Assembly (NCBI GenBank): GCA_963773605.1
Contig: CAVZBT010000013.1
Location: 248,001 to 312,000, forward strand
Direction: 5' to 3'
DNA: 64,000 bases
DNA from: CAVZBT01 sp963773605
Lineage (GTDB): Bacteria > Acidobacteriota > UBA6911
The notes beneath the pieces were generated by a model. It made no database searches, was not told where the DNA came from, and saw only the letters and a program-made list of their open reading frames with translations. Position numbers and translations under genes: made by a program. Each line of letters opens with the position of its first letter. Position 1 is the first letter of the stretch. This document shows, one piece after another, positions 43,559 to 51,929 of the stretch.

Positions 43559-44107
43559 ATGAAAAAAAAGACCGAGGGCAAGGTCCTGATGACTTCCGCC
43601 GAGATGGATCTGGCGCTGGCCAGGATTGCGGCCCAGATTGTGGAAAACCTCAGTCCGACCGACGAATTCGCGATTATCGGGATCCGCCGCCGCGGGGTTC
43701 ATCTTGCCCAGCGGTTGTGCGCCAAGATCGAGGTAATCCTCGGCCGGACGCCCCTGAACGGCATTCTCGATATTACGCTGTACCGGGACGATCTGACGAC
43801 CGTCAGCAACCGCCCGCTGCTGCGCGAAACATCCATTGCTTTCGATATCAACAACGTTTCCCTGGTGCTGGTCGACGATGTCCTGTACACGGGACGCACC
43901 GTGCGGGCCGCCCTGGACGGCCTGGTGGACTTGGGGCGACCCCGGAGAGTCCAGTTGGCCGTGCTGATCGACCGCGGCCACCGCGAACTCCCGATCCAGG
44001 CGGACTACGTCGGGAAGTACGTCCAAACCGGCGACGACGAGATCGTCGAAGTCCGGATGAACGAGGAGGACGGCGAGGAACGCGTTGTCCTCGTCAGAAA
44101 GCCCTAG
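43559..44107 (+). CDS. pyrR: Pyrimidine operon regulator / uracil phosphoribosyltransferase
   Basis: PyrR (182 aa) binds pyr mRNA in response to UMP and often retains weak uracil phosphoribosyltransferase activity. The PRPP-binding motif is LVLVDDVLYTGRTVRAALD, and the family strings NGILDITLYRDDL, AVLIDRGHRELPIQADYVGK are present. The ATG at 43559 was chosen for length; ATG 43589 is an alternative. It precedes pyrB and pyrC, the usual targets of PyrR. Confidence 0.95.
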   Translation: MKKKTEGKVLMTSAEMDLALARIAAQIVENLSPTDEFAIIGIRRRGVHLAQRLCAKIEVILGRTPLNGILDITLYRDDLTTVSNRPLLRETSIAFDINNVSLVLVDDVLYTGRTVRAALDGLVDLGRPRRVQLAVLIDRGHRELPIQADYVGKYVQTGDDEIVEVRMNEEDGEERVVLVRKP

Positions 44108-44149
44108 GAATCCGTCGGGGGATCGAGAAGGCCCGCGCTTCTGATTCCT
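44106..44149 (+). promoter_or_regulatory. RNA hairpin between pyrR and pyrB (candidate PyrR-responsive element)
   Basis: AGGAATC (44106-44112) pairs with GATTCCT (44143-44149), and AGAAG (44126-44130) pairs with CTTCT (44138-44142) around a 7-base loop. The 3' strands are contiguous, so the fold is a lower stem, a 13-base bulge on the 5' side and an upper stem, broadly like PyrR-binding loops. It overlaps the pyrR stop. I do not see the known PyrR loop consensus exactly, and pyrB has no obvious ribosome binding site. Confidence 0.4.
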
Positions 44150-44162
44150 GCTGGCGACTCTC

Positions 44163-45113
<951 letters not shown>

Positions 45114-45117
45114 CCCT

Positions 45118-46395
45118 ATGCACCTGATCCTGCGGCAGGGGAGGGTGGTCGACCCATCCCGAAAAATGAACAAGGTGGCCGATGTCGGCATCGAAGACGG
45201 GCGCGTCGTCGAGGTTGCGCCCCGCATCCGCAAAAAAGGGCGTCGCGAAATCGACGCGCGCGGTTTGATTGTCGCCCCGGGCTTCATCGACATGCACGTG
45301 CACCTGCGCGAACCTGGCCGTGAAGATGCCGAGACCATCGAGTCGGGCGCGAACGCGGCGGCTCGAGGCGGATTCACGGCCGTGGCGTGCATGCCGAACA
45401 CGCAGCCGGTCAATGATTCCGAGGCGGTCACCTCCTTCATCCTGGAGCGCGCCCGCGAGGTTGCCAAGGTCGCCGTCTACCCGATCGGCGCTATCACGAA
45501 GGCCAGTCAGGGCGAAACCCTCGCCGAGATCGGCGAGATGCACCGTGCGGGCATCGTGGGGATCAGCGACGACGGCAAACCCGTCCAGAACAGCCAGACC
45601 ATGCGCCGGGCCATGGAGTATTCCCGCCTCTTCGATCTCCCGGTCATCGATCACTGCGAGGACAAGGACCTGGCGGCCGGCGGCTGCATGAACGAGGGGT
45701 ATTACTCGACGATGCTCGGCCTGCGCGGCATCAACCCCGCGGCGGAGGAAATCCAGGTCCTCCGCGACGGCATCCTCGCCCGGCAGACCCGTGCACGGGT
45801 CCACATCGCGCACATCTCGACCCGGGAGGCCCTTGATGCGGTCCGCCGTGCCAAAAAGGATAAAATCGCCATCACCTGCGAGGTGACCCCCCACCATCTG
45901 CTGCTGACCGAAGCGCAGGTCGCCTCCTACAGCACCAACACCAAGATGAACCCTCCCCTGCGCACCCAAAAGGACGTCGATGCGCTCGTGGAAGGGATGG
46001 TGTCGGGGGCGATCGATGTCATCGCAACGGATCACGCGCCCCACAATGCCAACGACAAGATGCTGGAGTACGATCGCGCGCCCTTCGGCGTGATCGGCCT
46101 GGAAACGGCCGTCAGCCTGATTCTGGACCGCTTCGTCCGCACCGGCATCCTGCCGCTCGAGAGAATGGTTCAACTCCTGTCGTGCGCGCCTGCGCGCATC
46201 CTCAAGCTCGACCGCGGCACGCTGGCCCCGGGCGCCTGGGCCGACGTCACCGTCATGGATCCGGAGCTCAACGTGGAAGTGCGGGCGCAGGAATTCTCCT
46301 CGCGCAGCCGCAATACACCCTTCGAGGGATGGAAGCTGAAAGGCGGCCCCGCCTTCACGATCGTCAGGGGTAGGGTCGTGTGGGGAAGGTCCTGA
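45118..46395 (+). CDS. pyrC: Dihydroorotase
   Basis: Zinc amidohydrolase (425 aa) closing carbamoyl aspartate to dihydroorotate. Metal ligands are in FIDMHVHLREPG and VIDHCEDKDL; others are in RVHIAHISTREAL and DVIATDHAPHN. The length and pattern are those of the type I, Bacillus/Aquifex-like enzyme rather than E. coli PyrC. The start is 4 bases after the pyrB stop, so both are co-translated. Confidence 0.96.
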   Translation: MHLILRQGRVVDPSRKMNKVADVGIEDGRVVEVAPRIRKKGRREIDARGLIVAPGFIDMHVHLREPGREDAETIESGANAAARGGFTAVACMPNTQPVNDSEAVTSFILERAREVAKVAVYPIGAITKASQGETLAEIGEMHRAGIVGISDDGKPVQNSQTMRRAMEYSRLFDLPVIDHCEDKDLAAGGCMNEGYYSTMLGLRGINPAAEEIQVLRDGILARQTRARVHIAHISTREALDAVRRAKKDKIAITCEVTPHHLLLTEAQVASYSTNTKMNPPLRTQKDVDALVEGMVSGAIDVIATDHAPHNANDKMLEYDRAPFGVIGLETAVSLILDRFVRTGILPLERMVQLLSCAPARILKLDRGTLAPGAWADVTVMDPELNVEVRAQEFSSRSRNTPFEGWKLKGGPAFTIVRGRVVWGRS

Positions 46396-46407
46396 ACGGT
46401 GGGCTCG

Positions 46408-46719
46408 TTACTTCTGGGGCTGAGGCGCCGTCTGCACGATGATCTCGCCGGGGCGCGCGTAATGCTGCTTGCGGGCCAGTTCCTCGATGGTCTGCTTGTT
46501 TGATTTCAGGTCCTGCACCGCTTTCGCCCGCTGGTCAATCCTCTGATGCAGCGCGTCGATGCGCGCCCGGTGGGTCTCGAGTTCCACCTGGTTTCTCCTC
46601 ATCTCGAGGTATCCGCCCGGTCCCCAGAGTGTGAACAGACCGAACACGACCACGGCGAGGATGAAGACGATATAGTAGATTTCGCGGGCGTGAGAGACCT
46701 TTTTTTTGCGGTGAGTCAT
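46408..46719 (-). CDS. FtsB/DivIC-like septum formation protein
   Basis: Short bitopic membrane protein (103 aa): a basic cytoplasmic N-terminus (THRKKKVSHAREI), a TM segment (YYIVFILAVVVFGLFTLWG) and a periplasmic coiled coil (LEMRRNQVELETHRARIDAL). It ends with a region rich in Lys and Gln and the FtsB-type EELARKQHYARPGEII. FtsB proteins join FtsL and FtsQ at the divisome. The start at 46719 (MTHRKKK) was chosen; an upstream extension adds 15 aa. It is convergent with pyrC. Confidence 0.82.
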   Translation of the reverse strand: MTHRKKKVSHAREIYYIVFILAVVVFGLFTLWGPGGYLEMRRNQVELETHRARIDALHQRIDQRAKAVQDLKSNKQTIEELARKQHYARPGEIIVQTAPQPQK

Positions 46720-46797
46720 CGATTCCCACGGACGTCGTCGTTGACCGGACCAGCCCATCGGCATGATACTGAGGAGCGCGAGCCGAATGCAACGAAT

Positions 46798-46839
46798 TTG
46801 TCGCGGGGCAATTTCTTATTGTCGTGGAGCAATCTCTTA
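46798..46839 (+). repeat. Tandem 21-bp direct repeat carrying the cutA ribosome binding site
   Basis: Two adjacent 21-base copies (46798-46818 and 46819-46839) match at 18 positions. Each contains GGGGCAA or GGAGCAA, a Shine-Dalgarno-like stretch, followed by TTTCTTA or TCTCTTA. The second copy ends one base before the cutA ATG, so the duplication created two possible ribosome binding regions. Confidence 0.7.
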
Positions 46840-46840
46840 A

Positions 46841-47149
46841 ATGGAAGGAATTGTCGTATTCAGCACGGCGGATTCCCGGGAAGTCGCGGACCGGATCGCC
46901 CGGGACCTGGTCGAGTCAGGCGAGGCGGCCTGCGTCAACATCGTCCCGGGGGTGCGCTCGGTTTACCGATGGCAGGGGAAGATCTGCGACGAGGGAGAGT
47001 GGCTTCTGATCATAAAGTCCGTCCGGGGGAAGTTCGAGGCGTTGAGACAGAGAATCCGGGATCTGCACACCTATGAGCTCCCCGAAATCGTCTGCATCGA
47101 GATCGACAACGGCGACCCCGATTACCTGCGCTGGCTCTCCGGAGCGTGA
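46841..47149 (+). CDS. cutA: Divalent cation tolerance protein CutA
   Basis: Small trimeric protein (102 aa) of the CutA1 family, linked to copper and other metal tolerance, though its exact role is unsettled. Family patterns are VVFSTADSREVADRIARDLV, CVNIVPGVRSVYRWQGKI and the C-terminal YELPEIVCIEIDNGDPDYL. The ATG at 46841 follows the second copy of the duplicated leader repeat. Confidence 0.94.
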   Translation: MEGIVVFSTADSREVADRIARDLVESGEAACVNIVPGVRSVYRWQGKICDEGEWLLIIKSVRGKFEALRQRIRDLHTYELPEIVCIEIDNGDPDYLRWLSGA

Positions 47150-47198
47150 TGTGCCCGGCCGCCCCGCCCCGCCGGTGTCTCCCCTGCTCGGCAGCTCG

Positions 47199-47966
47199 TC
47201 AGTGGTTTGTCCATTTCGGGGCGCGTCGCTCGATGAACGCGCGGATCCCCTCCATCCGGTCGTCCAGTTCCATCAGATGGTTGAAATACAGCGCCTCGGC
47301 GTCCCGCATGCGGCCCGCCATGTCGCCCAGCCTGCCCCGCCGGACGGAGTCGACCCCCAGTTCCAGCACCGATCGCGAGAGCTCTCTCAAGCTGCGTAGC
47401 AGCTCTCCCAAGGTCGTGGCGAGCTGATCATCGGGCACCGCCCTGTGAATGAGCCCGATCGCCTGCGCTTCCTTGGCTCCGACGAGCCGTCCGGTCAGGA
47501 CCATTTCGGCGGTGCGCCTCAGGCCGATCAGCGGCGGCAACAGCAGCGGAGCCAGCGACGGGAGTGAACCCATCTTGATCTCGGGCTGCCCGAAGGACGC
47601 GGCCTCGGACGCGAGCACAAAATCGCAGCACGCGGCCAGTTCGTTGCCCGCCCCGAGGGCCATTCCGCGCACGACCGCAACGGTCGGCACGGAATACGAG
47701 CAGAGGGTCGTGGCCAGTTTGTGAAACTGCTCGATGAGCAGGAAAATCCCGTCGCGGGTCTGTTCCTGTACTTCAAGGCCGGCACAGAAGGCTGCTCCCC
47801 CGGACTCGAGCACGAGCGCGCGGCAGCGGGACGGTTCCCGCAGCGTGTCCAGGTGGTTTTCGATCTGTCGAAGCATTTCAAGGTTCAGGAAATTCAACGG
47901 TGGCCTGTGCAGCTTGAGCCTGATTACGTCACCGTCTGTTTCGAGACTTGCGAGCCCGGTCGTCAT
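47199..47966 (-). CDS. Enoyl-CoA hydratase/isomerase (crotonase) family protein
   Basis: Crotonase-fold enzyme (255 aa). The oxyanion-hole segments are AFCAGLEVQEQ and GMALGAGNELAACCD. Both catalytic glutamates expected of hydratases are present, in GAGNELA and FGQPEIKMG. The N-terminal RPPLNFLNLEMLRQI resembles cyclohexa-1,5-diene-carbonyl-CoA hydratase-like members; the substrate is not clear. It is divergent from the PD-(D/E)XK gene and not beside other beta-oxidation genes. Confidence 0.85.
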   Translation of the reverse strand: MTTGLASLETDGDVIRLKLHRPPLNFLNLEMLRQIENHLDTLREPSRCRALVLESGGAAFCAGLEVQEQTRDGIFLLIEQFHKLATTLCSYSVPTVAVVRGMALGAGNELAACCDFVLASEAASFGQPEIKMGSLPSLAPLLLPPLIGLRRTAEMVLTGRLVGAKEAQAIGLIHRAVPDDQLATTLGELLRSLRELSRSVLELGVDSVRRGRLGDMAGRMRDAEALYFNHLMELDDRMEGIRAFIERRAPKWTNH

Positions 47967-48037
47967 GGGACGTTACACTAGCACAATTCCCGACATAAAT
48001 CGTGCGCGGCCGAAACTACCGGGGAGAGCGTATCTGG

Positions 48038-49594
48038 ATGGTAACGATGCGATCGCGGGGCACAGCTCATCTGCGCAAATGCCGGGTGCTCCTGGAGTCA
48101 CTCGACGCGACGCCAGCGGAGGCCGTCGTCTACTGGGACTCGCGGGCGCTGGGGACGCTGGCCGATGTCCGGATGCGGTGGCGCGTCGCCGGCGCGGCCA
48201 TCACTTTGCTCCTGGAGGCACCCGAGCGCCGGGTTTTCCTCCGGGTGACCTCGGTACGTTCCATCCCGGGAGGATTGGAGATCCTCGCCCGCGACGGAAC
48301 CCGCGCGCCCGCACACCATGTGGCGGTCGTCGGCGAGGCTGCATGCCCCGCTCCGCCCGCGGGTTTTCAGACGCTGTGGCTGCCGGTGCGACGGTGGCTG
48401 GCAGAGCGCTTCCCGGAAGCACGCGTCCTCAGGGCCGCGAAACTGGCCGACCGTGCGCACAGCATCTCCGGTGCATTTCTCAGGGTCTCATTCAGATGGC
48501 GCGGAAGGGAACTCCTGCTGCTGGCTGCCGACCCCGCCGCGGCGCTGCCGGAACCGCATGCCGTTCTTACCCAGGCGCTGCTTTGTTTGGAGCACCTCGC
48601 CCGCGGGAACGCACCCGGCAGGGCTGCCCGGGTGCTGCTGCTGGTCCCCCCGGCCCTTTCGGGAGTTGTATACCACTGCGCGCGGCGCACGAACGCCGCC
48701 AGGGTGCGGGTCTCTCTCTGGGAGCTCGGCCAATGCGGGGCCGACATCGAGGTGCGGCGGGCCCACCCTCCCGGACCCCCGGTGGAGAACCGGGACTTCC
48801 GCTGGCCGGTGCTCGGCCCGTTCCGCTGGAATGCGCTCCTCGGACGCGTTCTCGAACTTGCGCCCGAATCCATACGGCGCTACCCGCGGTTTCAGGACTA
48901 TGATTCGTTGCGGCTCTCGGGCCTCGAGTTTGCGCGCGCCATCGGCGAGGACAGGAGCCGCATTCTGTTTGGCGTCGGCGGCGGGCAGCAGGTGGAGCTG
49001 ACGGAGGACAACTTCGAGTCGCTGCGCGCGCTGGTGGAGGAGATTCTTTATTTTCGCCGGGCCGACAGCCCCTCGACCAGCCACCCGTACTACCGGATGC
49101 AGGCCGAGCGTTGGCTCGAATCCCTCATCCTGGACGACGCGGCGCGGCTTTTCCCCGAAATGGCCCCGGAGGCAGTCTACTCCCAGATACCGGTCTATCT
49201 CGGGTCAGACCCAGGCCGCGTCGACATCCTGGGGGTCGATCGGCAGGGGACCCTGGTGGTAATGGAATTGAAGGTGGCGATGAATCCCGGGCTGCCGGTC
49301 CAGGCCCTGGATTACTGGGCGCGCGTCATTCAACACAACCACCGCGGGGATTTCCAGCGCCGGGGTTATTTTGTCGAAGCCGCGCTCAACCGGCGCCGGC
49401 CGAAGATTTACCTCGTCTCGCCCGTGTTTTCGTTCCACGACTCGACAGAGAAGATCCTCGGCTACCTCGATCCTTCCCTTGACGTTTGGAAGATTTCAGT
49501 CAATGAGGATTGGCGTTGTGGAGTCCGGGTGCTCAACCGCACCCGGGTCGCGTGCGGTGCGGAGCCAGGAGGCTCGGGGAATCCAATGGGGTAA
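48038..49594 (+). CDS. PD-(D/E)XK nuclease-fold protein, large unknown N-terminal region
   Basis: Protein of about 518 aa. The C-terminal third carries a PD-(D/E)XK signature: an early Glu in QAERWLESLILDD, Asp in GRVDILGVDRQ, Glu-x-Lys in LVVMELKVAMN, and a downstream Gln in PVQALDYWARV. This is close to NucS/DUF91-type nucleases. The first 330 residues (Arg/Ala/Leu-rich, no TM) are unlike any domain I know. The start is uncertain: ATG 48038 or 48047, or the GTG at 48002. It probably acts on DNA in repair or defence; this is inference. Confidence 0.7.
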   Translation: MVTMRSRGTAHLRKCRVLLESLDATPAEAVVYWDSRALGTLADVRMRWRVAGAAITLLLEAPERRVFLRVTSVRSIPGGLEILARDGTRAPAHHVAVVGEAACPAPPAGFQTLWLPVRRWLAERFPEARVLRAAKLADRAHSISGAFLRVSFRWRGRELLLLAADPAAALPEPHAVLTQALLCLEHLARGNAPGRAARVLLLVPPALSGVVYHCARRTNAARVRVSLWELGQCGADIEVRRAHPPGPPVENRDFRWPVLGPFRWNALLGRVLELAPESIRRYPRFQDYDSLRLSGLEFARAIGEDRSRILFGVGGGQQVELTEDNFESLRALVEEILYFRRADSPSTSHPYYRMQAERWLESLILDDAARLFPEMAPEAVYSQIPVYLGSDPGRVDILGVDRQGTLVVMELKVAMNPGLPVQALDYWARVIQHNHRGDFQRRGYFVEAALNRRRPKIYLVSPVFSFHDSTEKILGYLDPSLDVWKISVNEDWRCGVRVLNRTRVACGAEPGGSGNPMG

Positions 49595-49608
49595 CCCCCC
49601 CCACGAGC

Positions 49609-49782
49609 TCAGTGCTTGTCGGACTTTTCCGACTCTTCCTGGCCGGCTTTGAGAGAGGATTTGAAGTTCCTGATGCCTTCGCCGAGCCCCTTCCCCAGCT
49701 GCGGAATCTTGTTCACACCGAAGATGAAGATAACTATCACGAGAATGATCAACAGCTCAGGCATCCCTAAAGAGCCGAACAT
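49609..49782 (-). CDS. tatA: Twin-arginine translocase subunit TatA/TatE
   Basis: Membrane protein of 57 aa, from MFGSLGMPELLIILVIVIFI, with the conserved Phe-Gly before the amphipathic helix (GVNKIPQLGKGLGEGIRNFK) and an acidic C-terminal tail. The start at 49782 is preceded by GGAGGTATTT; the longer upstream frame is not used. TatA forms the translocation pore for folded proteins such as the twin-arginine TIM-barrel protein at 33895. No tatC lies nearby. Confidence 0.92.
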   Translation of the reverse strand: MFGSLGMPELLIILVIVIFIFGVNKIPQLGKGLGEGIRNFKSSLKAGQEESEKSDKH

Positions 49783-49868
49783 AAATACCTCCACTGATTT
49801 GAATGGGCCCGTCCAAAGGGTACTTGAGGGGCCATGGGAAGTCAATCACGGCTTCCGCGGGCGGCCTG

Positions 49869-51767
49869 TCAGAGCAGGATGCGGTCGTTCCCGACACGCC
49901 GCGTGAAGTGCTCCCGGTCGAAAAACTCCAGCAGCGGAATCGCATGTCTGCGGGTCAGGTCGAACATCTCCTTGAAATCGGCCACCCCGAACTTGTCCCC
50001 CGGCGCGAAGCGCCGCCGGATGGCGGCCCTGATCTCATCGAGCGTCAGCTTGTGGTATGCCAAATCGTCCGAGACTTTTACCAGGATTTTCTCCTTGAGC
50101 ATCCAGAAGTAGATCCGCCGGACCTCCTCGGGCGTCGCGGCGACGGCGCCAGCCAGTTCGGACATTGGCGGCGGCTGATAGCTGGCCCGGCGGTAGAGAG
50201 CCTCGATTCGTTCACGCACCTGCTGGCCGTCGGTCGACAGGCGCACCTCGCGGCCATACAACGAAACCAGTTCTTCCTGCAGGGTGATCTTGCGGCGGGC
50301 GACCAGGCGGTCGAGGCAGAACCGGAAGACCTCGGCCGGGACGTCATCATAATTTCGCTTGCGCAATTCCTCCCGCGAGATCCCCCTCAACAGGGGATTG
50401 CCCTCGTGAAACTCCGATACGCGGGCGAGGGTCTCGGCTTCGAGCGCGGCGACGACGGACGGCAGGAGCAAGATTGGCGCGGGCGCGGAGACCATGACCA
50501 CCGTACCGGACGCGACCAGCTCCCCGCACAGGCGTCTCAGCTCAGGATCCGGCAGCCCGACGATCGAGTTCAACTGCGCGAGGTCAACGGCCCGGCCGGG
50601 CTGGGCGGCGAGCAGTACAGGGATCTTCTCGAGCATCGTGCCCCGGGCGATCGATTCGAGACTGGCGACCACAGCTCGATCCGTGCTCCTGTGCTTGACC
50701 GGGTGCGGATTCAGGACCCGCCCGCCTCCGAGGGTGACGGCGGGGGAGAACTGGCGGATGATGAACGCGTCGCCGTGGAGACAGAAGACCGCGGCGTCCA
50801 GCCGCAGCTGGGCAAAGCCGGTTTTCCCGGGGGCAAGCGTCTCCTGGTTGAGGAGGGCGATGCGCGCCAACACCTCGGCCGTGCCCTGGTGAAACCGGAC
50901 CTTGACGAGGTTGCGCAGCGGACGCGCCGAGGGGAGCAACGCGACTTGCGCATCGATCATCCGGGTGGCCTGGAAGCGGCGGGGAACCGTGACAACCATG
51001 CCACGCGAGACTTGCGACAGGTCGATGCCCTGCAGGTTGGCGGCCGCGCGCTGGCCTGCCACCGCGTGTTCGGTCGTGGATCCGTGTACCTGCAACCCGC
51101 GGACCCGGGCGGTCGCCCCGGAGGGAATCAGCTCCACCTCCTGCTCCCGGTGCAGCTCGCCCGAGGTCAACGTGCCGGTGACCACGGTGCCGAAGCCGTG
51201 AATGCTGAAGGCACGGTCGACAGGCAGTCGCAGCAGCTGGTCCGGGCGCCGCGGCTCCGACTTCATGGCGCATTCGCGCAGCGCTTCCTTGAGCACATCA
51301 ATGCCCTCGCCGGTCTTTGAGCTGACTGGCACCACGCGGGCCGACTCCAGAAAAGAACCGGCGACCGCGTCACGAACTTCCTCGCGCACAAGTTCGACCA
51401 GTTCGGGTTCGACCGTGTCGCACTTGGTCACGGCGATGACTCCCGACCTGATCCCGAGCAGCCGGCAGATGTCGAAATGCTCCCGCGTTTGCGGCATGAT
51501 CGATTCGTCGGCCGCCACCACGAGCAGCACAAAATCGATCCCCCCGATGCCGGCGAGCATGTTCTTGACGAACTTCTCATGCCCCGGGACATCGACGAAG
51601 GCGATTTGCACTTCGCCCAAGTCGAGGTGCGCGAAGCCGAGATCGATGGTGATGCCTCTCAGCTTTTCTTCTTTGAGCCGGTCGGGATCAGTCCCGGTGA
51701 GCGCCTTGACCAGGGCGCTCTTGCCGTGATCTATGTGTCCGGCGGTCCCGACTACAGCGTGTCTCAT
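49869..51767 (-). CDS. selB: Selenocysteine-specific elongation factor SelB
   Basis: GTPase (632 aa) that brings Sec-tRNA to UGA codons via SECIS hairpins. The G1 motif is GTAGHIDHGKSALVKAL, G2/G3 are RGITIDLGFAHL and DVPGHEKFVKNM, and the specificity motif is VTKCD. EF-Tu-like domains II and III (FSIHGFGTVVTGTLTSGE) are followed by C-terminal winged helices (NPLLRGISREELRKRN; YRRASYQPPPMSELA). No selA, selD or tRNA-Sec gene is in the window. Divergent from ffh. Confidence 0.95.
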   Translation of the reverse strand: MRHAVVGTAGHIDHGKSALVKALTGTDPDRLKEEKLRGITIDLGFAHLDLGEVQIAFVDVPGHEKFVKNMLAGIGGIDFVLLVVAADESIMPQTREHFDICRLLGIRSGVIAVTKCDTVEPELVELVREEVRDAVAGSFLESARVVPVSSKTGEGIDVLKEALRECAMKSEPRRPDQLLRLPVDRAFSIHGFGTVVTGTLTSGELHREQEVELIPSGATARVRGLQVHGSTTEHAVAGQRAAANLQGIDLSQVSRGMVVTVPRRFQATRMIDAQVALLPSARPLRNLVKVRFHQGTAEVLARIALLNQETLAPGKTGFAQLRLDAAVFCLHGDAFIIRQFSPAVTLGGGRVLNPHPVKHRSTDRAVVASLESIARGTMLEKIPVLLAAQPGRAVDLAQLNSIVGLPDPELRRLCGELVASGTVVMVSAPAPILLLPSVVAALEAETLARVSEFHEGNPLLRGISREELRKRNYDDVPAEVFRFCLDRLVARRKITLQEELVSLYGREVRLSTDGQQVRERIEALYRRASYQPPPMSELAGAVAATPEEVRRIYFWMLKEKILVKVSDDLAYHKLTLDEIRAAIRRRFAPGDKFGVADFKEMFDLTRRHAIPLLEFFDREHFTRRVGNDRILL

Positions 51768-51789
51768 GCTGGCGGCGTCCTGAATTCGC

Positions 51790-51818
51790 TTGACTGGAAA
51801 AACCCGCGCAAGTAGGCT
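51790..51818 (+). promoter_or_regulatory. Possible promoter ahead of ffh
   Basis: TTGACT (51790-51795), a 17-base spacer and TAGGCT (51813-51818). The -35 box is good, the -10 weak. If used, transcription would begin near 51825, and the leader would include the hairpin at 51826-51843. Confidence 0.35.
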
Positions 51819-51825
51819 TTATCGG

Positions 51826-51843
51826 TTGCCCCGGTTGGGGCAA
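51826..51843 (+). other. Leader hairpin upstream of ffh
   Basis: TTGCCCC (51826-51832) pairs exactly with GGGGCAA (51837-51843) around a GGTT loop. It lies in the selB-ffh divergent region, 86 bases ahead of the ffh start. It could be a 5' leader structure; no T-run follows. Confidence 0.35.
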
Positions 51844-51929
51844 GGTAACCTTCTTTCGCCCGGATATTTATCTTAGTGCAGGAACCCCCCGTTCGCTAGT
51901 CGAATCCCGGCTGGTTTCCCAGGAACGAA

